This document shows positions 9,209 through 17,836 of a stretch of 64,000 nucleotides of DNA, in pieces (positions within the stretch are counted from its first letter, which is position 1; the number at the start of each line of letters is the position of its first letter). The notes under the pieces are model-generated. The model ran no database searches, was not told the DNA's origin, and saw nothing but the letters and a program-made list of their open reading frames with translations. The stretch comes from Massilia eurypsychrophila (lineage in GTDB: Bacteria; Pseudomonadota; Gammaproteobacteria; Burkholderiales; Burkholderiaceae_D): contig NZ_PDOC01000004.1 of NCBI RefSeq assembly GCF_002760655.1, forward strand, positions 372,001 to 436,000. Direction: 5' to 3'. A program made the translations under genes and the position numbers.

Positions 9209-9871
9209 TTACTTCGCCAGCGATTCGGCCACTTCGGGATTGAGCGAATAGACTCCGAACACCTGTGCCTCGTCGAGGATATGGCCGCGGATCGCCAGCC
9301 GCGCCTCCGGCCCCGTGAAATCGCCTTCGAGCGGAAACGGCACATCCAGCGCGTACAGGCAGAACAGATACGCGTGAAGGCGCAGGTCATTCCACGGCGG
9401 GCATGGCCCGTCATAACCGAAATACTCGCCCGCCATGTCGGGATCGTCAACAAACAACGCCGTGTAATCGTTCAGCCCCTGGCGCAACTGATGCTCGGTG
9501 CCATTCTTAATAGTGAACGGCAACAGCGGACCAGGCTTGCCGTGCGGCGTGACCATCTCGGATAACTTGCCTTCGCCCAGAGACTTGATCGCCACCGGAA
9601 TGTCGACCAGCGTCCAGTGATAAAAATCGACCCGCGGCAGATCCTCGGCCAGCAACTTGCCTTCCTGGTTCATGCCGTGCTTGACGGCTGGCGCATCGAC
9701 ATCGCGGCAGAACAGCGCCAGCGACTGCGTGCCGGACGGAACTTCGTCCCACCCCAGGTGGGGATTACGATTGGGGGCGTAGCGCACATGCGTGGCCGGC
9801 TCGATCTGCGCGAACGCGCATTCCGGCGGGATGACGCCGCCTTCGGTGAATGAATCGCTCCACAGTCTCAT
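9209..9871 (-). CDS. YbhB/YbcL family PEBP-like protein
   Basis: A 220-residue phosphatidylethanolamine-binding-protein-like protein of the bacterial YbhB/YbcL (Raf kinase inhibitor-like) family. Its biochemical role is not established. Family features are SDSFTEGGVIPPECAFA at the start, SLALFCRDVDAP, the ligand-pocket motif DFYHWTLVDIP, and GYDGPCPPWNDLRLHAYLF. The start at 9871 is fixed by a good AGGAGA ribosome-binding site; the frame remains open 18 codons further. It follows dtd by 50 bases and lacks a signal peptide, so it is probably cytoplasmic. Confidence 0.92.
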   Translation of the reverse strand: MRLWSDSFTEGGVIPPECAFAQIEPATHVRYAPNRNPHLGWDEVPSGTQSLALFCRDVDAPAVKHGMNQEGKLLAEDLPRVDFYHWTLVDIPVAIKSLGEGKLSEMVTPHGKPGPLLPFTIKNGTEHQLRQGLNDYTALFVDDPDMAGEYFGYDGPCPPWNDLRLHAYLFCLYALDVPFPLEGDFTGPEARLAIRGHILDEAQVFGVYSLNPEVAESLAK

Positions 9872-9921
9872 CGCAGTCTCCTGCCCGTATGGTCTATTGA
9901 CCGCGGCGCAGGCCGGAGGTT

Positions 9922-10380
9922 TCACCCAGGGCGCGCCGCCGGTGCGATTTGCAGCCAGAACGTGACAGGCCCATCGTTGATCAGCGCCACTTTCATGTCT
10001 GCGCCGAACTGGCCCGTCGCTACCATAGCATGGCGCGCGCGCGCCCGGCGCACCATATGTTCGAACAATTTCACGCCGTCCTGCGGGCTGGCGGCCGGCG
10101 AAAACGACGGCCGCGTGCCGGAATTAGTGTCCGCCGCCAGCGTAAATTGCGGCACCAGCAACAGGCCGCCGCTGATGTCGGTGACGCTGCGGTTCATCTT
10201 GCCGGCGTCGTCACTGAACACCCGATAGGCCAGCAATTTGGACAGCAGCGCGTCAGCTTCCTTCTCGGTATCGCCCTTCTCCGCGCACACCAGTACCAGC
10301 AGGCCGGCGCCGATCGCGCCAATCTCGGCGCCATCGACCACGACACTGGCCTGGCTGACCCGTTGCAGCAGGCCGATCAT
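9922..10380 (-). CDS. dtd: D-aminoacyl-tRNA deacylase
   Basis: Removes D-amino acids, and mischarged glycine, from tRNA. It follows tyrS directly, and D-tyrosine is the classical Dtd substrate. The 152 residues show the signature pockets: [13 protein letters not shown] (most homologues have SQFTL; here the Ser is Pro) and the C-terminal [10 protein letters not shown], the Gly-Pro motif that enforces chirality. The start codon overlaps the tyrS stop by four bases (ATGA), indicating translational coupling. Confidence 0.97.
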   Translation of the reverse strand: MIGLLQRVSQASVVVDGAEIGAIGAGLLVLVCAEKGDTEKEADALLSKLLAYRVFSDDAGKMNRSVTDISGGLLLVPQFTLAADTNSGTRPSFSPAASPQDGVKLFEHMVRRARARHAMVATGQFGADMKVALINDGPVTFWLQIAPAARPG

Positions 10381-11642
10381 GCAGACAGCGTCACGCGGGC
10401 AAACTTGCGCTTGCCCACCTGCAGCACGAAGGTGCCGGCGTCAAGCTTGAGCGCCTTGTCGGCGATCACCACCCCGTCGATGCGCACGCCACCCTGGTCG
10501 ACCATGCGCATCGCTTCCGAGGTCGATGCGCACAGCCCGGCCTGCTTGAGCAGCTGCGGCAGGCCGACCGGGGCGCCGGACAGCGCCAGTTCGGCGACGT
10601 CGTCCGGGATGCCGCCCTTCGAACGGTTGACGAAATCGGCCAGCGCGTCAGTCGCCGCCTGGGCCGAATGGAAGCGCTCGACGATCTCCTGCGCCAGCGC
10701 TACTTTGGCGTCGCGCGGGTTCATCCCTTCGGCGACAGCCTTTTTCAATGCCGCGATGTCGGCCAGCGAGCGAAACGACAGCAATTCGAAGTAGCGCCAC
10801 ATCATGACATCCGAAATACTCATCAGCTTGGCAAACATGGTGTTGCCCGGCTCGGTGATGCCGATGTAATTGTTCTTCGACTTCGACATCTTCTCGATGC
10901 CGTCGAGTCCCTCGAGCAAGGGCATGGTCAGGATGCATTGCTGCTCCTGCCCATAATCTTTCTGCAATTCCCTTCCAACCAGCAAATTGAATTTCTGATC
11001 TGTTCCACCTAGCTCAAGGTCCGCCTTCAAAGCGACGGAATCATAGCCTTGCATCAAAGGATAAAGGAACTCATGGACGCTGATGGGAGTCCCACTCTTG
11101 AATCGTTTGGTAAAATCGTCGCGTTCCATCATTCTTGCTACGGTGTAGCGCGATGACAATTCGATCATGCCGCGCGCCCCGAGCGGATCGGACCATTCGG
11201 AGTTGTAGCGAATTTCCGTGCGGGACGCATCCAGTACCAGCGACGCCTGCTTAAAGTACGTCATCGCGTTCAGTTCGATCTGTTCGCGCGTCAGCGGCGG
11301 GCGCGTGATGTTCCGGCCCGACGGGTCGCCGATCATCGACGTGAAGTCGCCGATCAGGAAGATCACCTGGTGCCCCAGGTTTTGCAACTGGCGCATCTTG
11401 TTCAGCACTACCGTGTGGCCGAGGTGCAGGTCGGGCGCGGTGGGGTCGAGGCCCAGCTTGATGCGCAGCGGCTTGCCGCTGTGCTCAGAACGGGCGAGCT
11501 TTTGCGCGAATTCGGCTTCAATGAGCAGCTCGTCGACGCCGCGTTTGGTGATGGCGAGCGCTTCCAGCACGTTATCTGTCAGCGGCAGCGCCGGTGAAGC
11601 CGGCGCGCCGGCGGCGTTCTTGGAAGGTGAGGAAGTGGTCAT
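10377..11642 (-). CDS. tyrS: Tyrosyl-tRNA synthetase
   Basis: Class I synthetase charging tRNA-Tyr. The 421 residues include the HIGH-equivalent HLGH (73-76, in [15 protein letters not shown]), the KMSKS loop (251-255, EKMSKSKNN) and a C-terminal S4 RNA-binding domain ([20 protein letters not shown]). It is the KMSKS-type bacterial TyrRS (TyrZ-like), not the KFGKT type of E. coli. It begins a minus-strand tyrS-dtd unit and diverges from the M23 peptidase gene across 128 bases. Confidence 0.98.
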   Translation of the reverse strand: MTTSSPSKNAAGAPASPALPLTDNVLEALAITKRGVDELLIEAEFAQKLARSEHSGKPLRIKLGLDPTAPDLHLGHTVVLNKMRQLQNLGHQVIFLIGDFTSMIGDPSGRNITRPPLTREQIELNAMTYFKQASLVLDASRTEIRYNSEWSDPLGARGMIELSSRYTVARMMERDDFTKRFKSGTPISVHEFLYPLMQGYDSVALKADLELGGTDQKFNLLVGRELQKDYGQEQQCILTMPLLEGLDGIEKMSKSKNNYIGITEPGNTMFAKLMSISDVMMWRYFELLSFRSLADIAALKKAVAEGMNPRDAKVALAQEIVERFHSAQAATDALADFVNRSKGGIPDDVAELALSGAPVGLPQLLKQAGLCASTSEAMRMVDQGGVRIDGVVIADKALKLDAGTFVLQVGKRKFARVTLSA

Positions 11643-11690
11643 ATGGTCTTATTAACTGATATTCAAAAAAGTGGGGCAGGCGCGAGAGTT

Positions 11691-11699
11691 TGCTATAAT
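11691..11699 (+). promoter_or_regulatory. Extended -10 promoter upstream of the M23 peptidase gene
   Basis: TGCTATAAT is an exact extended -10 element (TGnTATAAT), which can work with a poor -35. The -35 region here (GTGGGG) is indeed poor. It would start the transcript about 65 bases before the peptidase ATG, within the divergent tyrS/M23 intergenic region. Confidence 0.6.
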
Positions 11700-11770
11700 G
11701 CCCGATCCTATTAACGTTGCCCAATGAAAACTAATCAAACCAACAACAATAAAAAGTAGTGATCCATTGG

Positions 11771-13168
11771 ATGTTCAAGCGGCAAATTTTAACTGATTGC
11801 ATGAACCCTACACACAAAATCACAGGTAAGCGCTGGACCGGCCTGCTGGGAACAACGCGAAAGGTGCGCATCATCAGCGCCAGCGCTATCTTCCTTGCAG
11901 TGTGCGCATTCGGAGCCGCTGGCGTCGCGCCATTGGCACCGGATGCGTCCGATGTCCCAGTCAAATCCATCGCCCAGGATCTGGAACTGCCGAACCTGGC
12001 AGAACAGATCTCCGCGCTCCAGCAAGAGCCACAGCAATTCATCCACGAAGAAAAAGTACGCCCAGGCGATTCGCTCGCTTCGCTGCTGTTTCGCCTCGGT
12101 GTCGATGACCAGGGTGCGATCGCCTTCATCAAGAGCGACAAGGTCGCCAAGGGTGTGATGCAGCTAAAAACCGGCAAGCGCGTGCAGGCCAAGACCGACG
12201 AAGACGGCGAGCTGCAGTGGCTGCGCGCGACAGTGGTCGACGCCAACGACAACCCGGTCAAGAATATTTCGATTACCCGCAAGGATGACAAGTTCATCGC
12301 GCGCGAATCGGCGCCCCAGCTCGAGCGGCGCGTCGAAATGCGTGCACGCCAGATTACCAATTCGCTGTATTCGGCGACCGATTCAAGCACCGACGGCGGC
12401 AAGCTGCCCGACTCGATCGTCGCCCAGATCATCGAGATGTTCTCGACCAGCATCGACTTCCGTACCGACCTGACCCGTGGCGACCGTTTCAACGTCGTCT
12501 ACGAAACGTTCTGGCAAGACGGCGAGATGGTGCGCACCGGCCGCATCCTCGCTGGCGAATTCGTCAACCGCGGCGTCAGCTACCAGTCGGTATGGTTTGA
12601 AGACCCGACCAGCAAGCAAGGCGGCGGCTACTACACCTTCGACGGCAAGGCGCTGAAAAAAGCCTTCCTCAAGTCGCCGCTGGAGTTCTCGCGGATTTCA
12701 TCGGGCTTCTCGAACCGCATCCATCCGATTTCCGGTGCGTGGAAAGCACACAAGGGCGTCGACTACGCAGCCGCGCTCGGTACGCCGATCCGCGCCTCGG
12801 CCGATGGCGTGATCGACTTCGCCGGCGTCTCTGGCGGCTACGGCAACATGGTCGTCATCAAGCATTGGGCCAGCTACACCACCGCCTACGCGCACATGAG
12901 CCGGTTTGCACGGGGCATGCGCAAAGGCACCAAGATCAGCCAGGGCGACATCATCGGCTACGTCGGCTCGACCGGCTGGTCGACCGGCGCCCACCTGCAC
13001 TACGAGTTCCGCGTCAACAACGAAGCGCGTGATCCGAACACGGTGAACAAGATCGCCCAGGCGCCGCTGACGCCGGCCGAACTGGCCCGCTTCAAGAAAT
13101 CGGCTGCCGACATGACACACCGCTTCGCGCTGCTGCGCCCGGGCGGCAATTCGATGGCGGCCCGCTAG
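11771..13168 (+). CDS. M23 family metallopeptidase (murein DD-endopeptidase, MepM-like)
   Basis: A membrane-anchored peptidoglycan hydrolase that should cleave peptide cross-links to let the wall expand. With the start at 11771 it has 465 residues. There is one N-terminal membrane segment (about residues 35-55, ISASAIFLAVCAFGAAGVA) and an OapA/LysM-like module (VRPGDSLASLLFRLGVDDQG). The C-terminal LytM domain has zinc ligands in AHKGVDYAA and HLHYEF, with AYAHMSRF between. The start is uncertain: GTG 11759, ATG 11771 and ATG 11801 are all in frame without a convincing ribosome-binding site. It is followed by a strong terminator and then anmK, which recycles cell-wall sugars. Confidence 0.93.
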   Translation: MFKRQILTDCMNPTHKITGKRWTGLLGTTRKVRIISASAIFLAVCAFGAAGVAPLAPDASDVPVKSIAQDLELPNLAEQISALQQEPQQFIHEEKVRPGDSLASLLFRLGVDDQGAIAFIKSDKVAKGVMQLKTGKRVQAKTDEDGELQWLRATVVDANDNPVKNISITRKDDKFIARESAPQLERRVEMRARQITNSLYSATDSSTDGGKLPDSIVAQIIEMFSTSIDFRTDLTRGDRFNVVYETFWQDGEMVRTGRILAGEFVNRGVSYQSVWFEDPTSKQGGGYYTFDGKALKKAFLKSPLEFSRISSGFSNRIHPISGAWKAHKGVDYAAALGTPIRASADGVIDFAGVSGGYGNMVVIKHWASYTTAYAHMSRFARGMRKGTKISQGDIIGYVGSTGWSTGAHLHYEFRVNNEARDPNTVNKIAQAPLTPAELARFKKSAADMTHRFALLRPGGNSMAAR

Positions 13169-13196
13169 CTCATCGTTCGCGCACGCACCCATCATG

Positions 13197-13230
13197 GGCG
13201 GGAAAGCACAGCTTTCCCGCCTATTTTTTT
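13197..13230 (+). terminator. Rho-independent terminator after the M23 peptidase gene
   Basis: A perfect 11-bp stem, GGCGGGAAAGC (13197-13207) with GCTTTCCCGCC (13211-13221), has a 3-base loop and is followed by TATTTTTTT. This is a textbook intrinsic terminator on the plus strand and separates the peptidase transcript from anmK, whose start lies 10 bases past the T-tract. Confidence 0.93.
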
Positions 13231-13240
13231 GAGCCAACCA

Positions 13241-14344
13241 ATGACCACTTTATCTTCCTTGTATATCGGCCTGATGTCCGGCACCAGCCTGGACGGCGTT
13301 GACGGCGTGCTGGCCGACTTCGCCGACGACGGCGCCATCCGCACCCTCGGCGCCGCCTTCGTCCCGTTCGGCGCGCCACTGCGCGCCGACCTGATGGCGC
13401 TGCAAGCGTCGGGTGTCAATGAAATCGAGCGCGAGGCGCTGGCCGGCAACCAGATCGCGGCCGCCTACGCTGCCTGCGTGGCGCAGTTGCTGCCGGCGGC
13501 AAGCGGGCCGGTGCGCGCCATCGCCGCGCATGGACAGACCGTGCGCCACCGGCCGGAGCTCGGCTTTACGCGCCAGACGATCAATGCGGCGCTGCTGGCC
13601 GAACTGACCGGCATTGACGTGATCGCCGACTTCCGCAGCCGCGACGTTGCCGCCGGCGGCCAGGGCGCGCCGCTGGTGCCCGCTTACCACCACGCCCAGT
13701 TCGGCAAGCCCGGCCAGACGCGGGTGGTGGTCAACATCGGCGGCATCGGCAACATCAGCGTGCTGCAAGCAGGTGGCGCCGTCACCGGCTTCGATACCGG
13801 GCCGGGCAACGTGCTGATGGATGGCTGGATCGCGCGCCACCAGGGCAAGGATTACGATGCCGATGGCGCCTGGGCCGCCAGCGGCAGGGCCAGTGAAGCG
13901 CTGCTGGGAGTATTGCTGGCGGAACCCTACTTTGCCATCACCGGGCCGAAGAGCACCGGCCGCGACCTGTTTCACATGGCGTGGCTCGACGCAATGCTGG
14001 CGCGCAGCCCCGCCCTGCCGGCCGCCGACGTGCAGGCCACGCTGACGCGGCTGACGGCGGTGTCGATCGCGCGCGCGATCCACGGCGAAGCCGTCAATAT
14101 TGATGCTGTGTATGTGTGCGGGGGCGGCGCCTACAACGGCGCACTGATGCGGGAACTGGCGGCGGCGCTGGGCGGCGACGTCACGGTGGAGTCGACCGCG
14201 GCGCTGGGCGTGGCGCCGAACCGGGTGGAAGCGCTAGCGTTCGCCTGGCTGGCGTTTCGCTTCCACCAACGCAAAGCGGGCAATTTGCCCGCTGTGACCG
14301 GGGCCAAGGGCGACCGGATTCTCGGCGCACTTAACCCCGCGTAA
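13241..14344 (+). CDS. anmK: Anhydro-N-acetylmuramic acid kinase
   Basis: Converts imported 1,6-anhydroMurNAc to MurNAc-6-phosphate in the cytoplasm, a step of peptidoglycan recycling. The 367 residues show the ASKHA-type kinase motifs GLMSGTSLDGVDGVL, AIAAHGQTVRHRP, VVNIGGIGNIS and FDTGPGNVLMDGWI, plus the family segment GPKSTGRDLFH. I use ATG 13241; an in-frame TTG at 13229 sits in the terminator T-tract and is unlikely. Because a terminator lies just upstream, it either has its own promoter or depends on read-through. Confidence 0.97.
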   Translation: MTTLSSLYIGLMSGTSLDGVDGVLADFADDGAIRTLGAAFVPFGAPLRADLMALQASGVNEIEREALAGNQIAAAYAACVAQLLPAASGPVRAIAAHGQTVRHRPELGFTRQTINAALLAELTGIDVIADFRSRDVAAGGQGAPLVPAYHHAQFGKPGQTRVVVNIGGIGNISVLQAGGAVTGFDTGPGNVLMDGWIARHQGKDYDADGAWAASGRASEALLGVLLAEPYFAITGPKSTGRDLFHMAWLDAMLARSPALPAADVQATLTRLTAVSIARAIHGEAVNIDAVYVCGGGAYNGALMRELAAALGGDVTVESTAALGVAPNRVEALAFAWLAFRFHQRKAGNLPAVTGAKGDRILGALNPA

Positions 14345-14377
14345 TGAAGTGCTGCCCTCGTCAGGGCAGCGTGGGAC

Positions 14378-14740
14378 TTAGGCCGAGAACGACGAACCGC
14401 AGCCGCAGGTCGACGTGGCGGTTGGGTTCTTGATGACGAACTGGGCGCCTTCGAGGTCGTCCTTGTAGTCGATCTCGGCGCCCACCAGGTACTGGTAGCT
14501 CATCGAATCGATCAGCAGCTGGACGCCGTTCTTGACCATCGTGGTGTCGTCCTCGTTGACGATTTCATCGAAAGTGAACCCGTACTGGAAGCCCGAGCAT
14601 CCGCCGCCCTGTACGAACACGCGCAGTTTCAGGTCCGGATTGCCCTCTTCCTCGATCAGCTGCGCGACCTTTTGGGCGGCGCTGTCGGTGAAGATGATCG
14701 GCGAAGGGATGACGTCTTGCATTTCGGCTACTGCATTCAT
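14378..14740 (-). CDS. erpA: Iron-sulfur cluster insertion protein ErpA
   Basis: A-type carrier that delivers Fe-S clusters to apo-proteins. The 120 residues carry the three cluster cysteines in [11 protein letters not shown] and the C-terminal CGCGSSF. The helix [20 protein letters not shown] is typical of HesB/IscA folds. The N-terminus and spacing match ErpA of betaproteobacteria, although the related IscA and IscN carriers are hard to exclude by eye. It converges with anmK and follows the bactofilin gene (52 bases). Confidence 0.93.
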   Translation of the reverse strand: MNAVAEMQDVIPSPIIFTDSAAQKVAQLIEEEGNPDLKLRVFVQGGGCSGFQYGFTFDEIVNEDDTTMVKNGVQLLIDSMSYQYLVGAEIDYKDDLEGAQFVIKNPTATSTCGCGSSFSA

Positions 14741-14792
14741 GGGTGACTCCTACTTGGGTACAATTGGGCCCATTATAGACTGTTGACGGTTC

Positions 14793-15191
14793 TCACGCTT
14801 CGCTTGCTTCAGCGACGGCCAGGTGGAACACCGGCTCCCCGGTCAGCTGATGGGTGAACTTGCCGGTAACGGTCGCGCCGCCGTGCATTTCCAACAGTTT
14901 GTAATGGACATCACCTATGATGCGGCCTTTCGGCTGCAATTCAAGCAGCTCGGACGCAAAAACCGAACCGGCGATGTATCCATTGACCACCAGGTTGGCG
15001 CAGCGCACCTCGCCTTCGATGCGGGCGTGCTCGGACACGATCAGCACATTGTCGGGACCGTCGGCAGCGACAACATTGCCGTGCACTTCGCCGTCAATGC
15101 GCAGGCCGCCGGTAAAACACAGGTCGCCCTCGATACGGGCGGAGATGCCGATAAGGCTGTCAACTTCACTTTTGGCGTTTCGACCGAACAT
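14793..15191 (-). CDS. Bactofilin family cytoskeletal protein (DUF583)
   Basis: A 132-residue bactofilin, a polymer-forming beta-helical scaffold often linked to cell shape or polar organisation. The core repeats are visible: GLRIDGEVHGNV, HARIEGEVRCANLVVNGYI and LQPKGRIIGDVHYK, each with short hydrophobic strands and glycines. The flanking tails are short. The start at 15191 (MFGRNAKSEVDSLIG) has GAGGA 8-10 bases upstream, and the ORF continues ten codons further without support. It lies between argC and erpA on the minus strand. Confidence 0.92.
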   Translation of the reverse strand: MFGRNAKSEVDSLIGISARIEGDLCFTGGLRIDGEVHGNVVAADGPDNVLIVSEHARIEGEVRCANLVVNGYIAGSVFASELLELQPKGRIIGDVHYKLLEMHGGATVTGKFTHQLTGEPVFHLAVAEASEA

Positions 15192-15356
15192 ATTAGCTGT
15201 CCTCGCAGTGACTAATCGCAACAGGCGATCGATGCTGATTGCAAATTCAATCAGACATTGATCAATTTACCGTTCCCAACGTCCGCCGCTTTGATCTAGA
15301 TCGTCGCCACCGGCGTATTTCTCGACGGCAGCGCCGATCAGCCATTTAGTCCAGCG

Positions 15357-16394
15357 TTAAGGCAACAGTGCGATATGCTTCAGTCCGGTCGATTCGGGCA
15401 GGCCGAACATCAGGTTCATACACTGCACTGCCTGGCCGGCGGCGCCTTTGACCAGGTTATCCTGGACCACCAATATGACTACCATGTCCGAGCCATCCGG
15501 GCGATGCAGCGCCAGGCGCAGCATGTTCGAGCCGCGCGTCGAGCGCGTTTCCGGATGCGAGCCGAACGGCATCACGTCGACAAACGGCTCGTCCTGGTAT
15601 TGCTGCTCGAACAACGCCTGCAATGCCTCATTGCTGATGTCCGTGGTCAGGCGGGCGTACAGCGTCGCGTGCATGCCGCGGATCATCGGCACCAGGTGCG
15701 GTGTGAACACCAGGCCCACCTTGTCGTCGGTATAGCGCTGCAGCTGCGCCGACGTTTCCGGCGTGTGGCGGTGACCGGCCACGCCGTAGGCCTTGAAATT
15801 GTCGCTCGACTCCGAGAACAGCGTGCCGATCTCGGCCTTGCGGCCGGCGCCGGAGACGCCCGACTTCGCATCGGCAATCAGGCTGGACGCGTCGACGAGG
15901 CCGGCCTTGAGCAGCGGATAGAATCCCAGCTGCATCGTGGTCGGATAGCAACCCGGGTTAGCGATCAGCTTGGCCGACTTGATCGCCTCGCGATTGAGTT
16001 CCGGCAGGCCATATACCGCCTGCTCCAGCAATTCGGGCGCGGTGTGCGGGATTTTGTACCACTTCTCGAAAGTGGCCTGGTCCTTCAGGCGGAAGTCGGC
16101 GGCCAGGTCGATGACCTTGACGCCGGCGGCCAGCAGTGCGGGCGCCTGCGCCATGGCAACGCCGTGCGGGGTCGCGAAGAACACCACGTCGCACTGGGCG
16201 AGGTCGATTTTGTCGGGCGCCGAGAATGCCAGGTCGACATGGCCGCGCAACGACGGGAACATGTCGGCGACCGGCAGTCCGTCTTCCTTGCGCGACGTGA
16301 TGGCGGTCAGTTGCGCATCTGGATGGGCCGACAGCAATCGCAGCAATTCCACGCCTGTGTACCCGGTGCCGCCTACGATGCCAACTTTGATCAT
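15357..16394 (-). CDS. argC: N-acetyl-gamma-glutamyl-phosphate reductase
   Basis: Third step of arginine biosynthesis: NADPH-dependent reduction of N-acetylglutamyl-phosphate to the semialdehyde. The 345 residues show the Rossmann start [19 protein letters not shown], the active-site cysteine in [15 protein letters not shown] and the catalytic histidine region [12 protein letters not shown]. It ends GLKHIALLP. The start at 16394 has AAGGAA upstream. No other arg gene is adjacent. A family A repeat lies about 85 bases upstream of the start. Confidence 0.98.
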   Translation of the reverse strand: MIKVGIVGGTGYTGVELLRLLSAHPDAQLTAITSRKEDGLPVADMFPSLRGHVDLAFSAPDKIDLAQCDVVFFATPHGVAMAQAPALLAAGVKVIDLAADFRLKDQATFEKWYKIPHTAPELLEQAVYGLPELNREAIKSAKLIANPGCYPTTMQLGFYPLLKAGLVDASSLIADAKSGVSGAGRKAEIGTLFSESSDNFKAYGVAGHRHTPETSAQLQRYTDDKVGLVFTPHLVPMIRGMHATLYARLTTDISNEALQALFEQQYQDEPFVDVMPFGSHPETRSTRGSNMLRLALHRPDGSDMVVILVVQDNLVKGAAGQAVQCMNLMFGLPESTGLKHIALLP

Positions 16395-16480
16395 GTCTGT
16401 TCCTTCGAATATAAGAATAAGGTGCTGCTGAAACAAGCGTGCAATTTTAACAGCCCTCCAAAAATCTCGCGTTCTACTGC

Positions 16481-16572
16481 GCCCTTAAAAAATTGGGGTC
16501 AGACCCGTTTGTTGTTCGGCACAGGCACTCTACCGCCGTCGGACAAACGGGTCTGACCCCAATTTTTAAGGG
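16481..16572. repeat. Family A palindromic repeat, copy A3 (longest arms)
   Basis: Left arm from 16481 begins GCCCTTAAAAAATTGGGGTC. Right arm ends CTGACCCCAATTTTTAAGGG at 16571. The complementarity extends about 10 bases beyond the arms of the copies near ruvC, including the GCCCTTAAAAA/TTTTTAAGGGC ends. The inner loop is about 10 bases. It lies between the argC start and the rpsI terminator. The 337-base gap 16395-16731 holds only this repeat, its truncated neighbour and the rpsI terminator. Confidence 0.87.
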
Positions 16573-16580
16573 CGCCGCGG

Positions 16581-16640
16581 TGTTTGTCATTTGGCGTAGT
16601 GCACCAAACGCCGTTGAACAAACGGGTCTGACCCCAATTG
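16581..16640. repeat. Truncated family A repeat, copy A4
   Basis: The right arm is complete (GAACAAACGGGTCTGACCCC at 16616-16635, then AATT). The left arm keeps only the loop-proximal part (TGTTTGTCATTTGGCG, 16581-16596) and lacks the GGGGTCAG end. It abuts copy A3. A further fragment, AAATTGGGG, lies at 16651-16659, directly before the rpsI terminator. Confidence 0.7.
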
Positions 16641-16661
16641 TTTACTAGCCAAATTGGGGCG

Positions 16662-16700
16662 AAAAAAAGCCGCCGGGCTTTGCAGCCGGCGGCTTTTTCG
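16662..16700 (-). terminator. Intrinsic terminator of the rplM-rpsI operon
   Basis: An 8-bp GC stem, GCCGCCGG (16669-16676) with CCGGCGGC (16686-16693), has a 9-base loop and is flanked by A7 on the left and T5 on the right. On the minus strand the stem is followed by TTTTTTT, so it terminates rpsI. The symmetric tracts make it potentially bidirectional. Confidence 0.88.
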
Positions 16701-16731
16701 CGCAGCGCCGCAAGGCGCCGCAGGGGGCGAA

Positions 16732-17124
16732 TTAACGCTTCGAGAATTGCTTTGCGCGACGTGCTTTGCGCAGACCAACTTTTTTACGCTCGACTTCACG
16801 GGCATCGCGCGTAACGAAACCGGCACGTGCCAGGTCGCCCTTCAGCGTTGCATCGTAGTCGATCAGGGCGCGGGTGATGCCGTGGCGAACTGCACCAGCT
16901 TGGCCGGACTCACCACCACCGTGAACGTTGACCTTGATGTCGAAACGCTCGACATTGCCGGTCAGTTCCAGCGGCTGGCGAATGACCATCATTGCCGTTT
17001 CGCGCGAGAAGTAATCAGTCGCCGGCTTGCCATTGACGATGATTTGGCCAGTGCCAACTTTGATGAAGACGCGAGCGACTGCACTCTTGCGACGGCCGGT
17101 GCCGTAATTGTAGTTACCGATCAT
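16732..17124 (-). CDS. rpsI: 30S ribosomal protein S9
   Basis: Small-subunit protein whose basic C-terminal tail reaches the P-site tRNA. The 130 residues are full length: [20 protein letters not shown] at the start, the conserved [19 protein letters not shown], and the tail [17 protein letters not shown] ending in the Lys-Arg that contacts tRNA. It is 9 bases downstream of rplM, the universal rplM-rpsI pair, and is followed by a strong terminator. Confidence 0.99.
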   Translation of the reverse strand: MIGNYNYGTGRRKSAVARVFIKVGTGQIIVNGKPATDYFSRETAMMVIRQPLELTGNVERFDIKVNVHGGGESGQAGAVRHGITRALIDYDATLKGDLARAGFVTRDAREVERKKVGLRKARRAKQFSKR

Positions 17125-17133
17125 GTCAGCTCC

Positions 17134-17562
17134 TTAGAGAACGAGTGCTTTAGGTTGCTGCGCAGCGTGCGGATGGGAACCTTCCGCGTACACTTTGAGC
17201 TTCTTGATCATCGCGTAGCCGAGCGGGCCCTTAGGCAGCATGCCCTTGACCGCTTTTTCGAGCGCGCGACCCGGAAAACGCTGTTGCATTTTCAGGAAAT
17301 TGGTTTCGTAGATACCACCTGGGTAACCCGAGTGACGGTAGTACGTCTTCTCAGTTGCCTTGGTACCGGTCACGCGCAGTTTACCTGCATTGATTACGAC
17401 GATGAAATCGCCGGTGTCGACGTGCGGAGTGAATTCAGGTTTGTGCTTGCCGCGCAGTCGGAGTGCCACTTCGCTGGCAACACGTCCGAGGATCAGATCC
17501 GTCGCGTCAATCACTAACCAATCGCGCTGGACTTCATGTCCTTTAGCGGAAAAAGTTTTCAT
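17134..17562 (-). CDS. rplM: 50S ribosomal protein L13
   Basis: Early-assembly large-subunit protein. The 142 residues show [20 protein letters not shown], then [20 protein letters not shown], the signature [18 protein letters not shown], and [20 protein letters not shown]-like sequence near the end (here YAEGSHPH). It leads the rplM-rpsI operon. A near-consensus promoter lies 100-130 bases upstream, leaving a leader of about 90 bases in which L13 autoregulation could act. Confidence 0.99.
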   Translation of the reverse strand: MKTFSAKGHEVQRDWLVIDATDLILGRVASEVALRLRGKHKPEFTPHVDTGDFIVVINAGKLRVTGTKATEKTYYRHSGYPGGIYETNFLKMQQRFPGRALEKAVKGMLPKGPLGYAMIKKLKVYAEGSHPHAAQQPKALVL

Positions 17563-17661
17563 GTTGACTTCCTAATATGTAAATCGCTCAAATGGTGGTT
17601 CCGCTCTTGCTGCCCGCGGACTCTGCCTTATTGTCTTTCCTGAGCAAACGGAAAGCCGGCA

Positions 17662-17691
17662 ATCATAGCGCACTTCGGTCCGCCAAGTCAA
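17662..17691 (-). promoter_or_regulatory. Sigma70 promoter of rplM-rpsI
   Basis: On the minus strand: TTGACT (17686-17691), an 18-base spacer, then TATGAT (17662-17667). Each hexamer differs from consensus by one base, as expected for a ribosomal protein operon. It leaves about a 93-base 5' leader. The rest of the 274-base gap 17563-17836 shows no other clear element. Confidence 0.8.
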
Positions 17692-17836
17692 CCGCCAAGG
17701 CCGCCGCTGTTGCATCGGGCGTCGCGTCCTGGCTGGATTAAGTTGCCCGATTTCATTTACCGTAAACTGCAAAATCGATTGACCGATGAAACAGTGCCAC
17801 TCTAGTATTGCTTGGCATTCACCACGGGGAGTTCTA

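Noticed and set aside
13229-13240. TTG start for anmK
   Set aside because: The codon lies within the terminator T-tract and adds four unsupported residues; ATG 13241 fits the family start.
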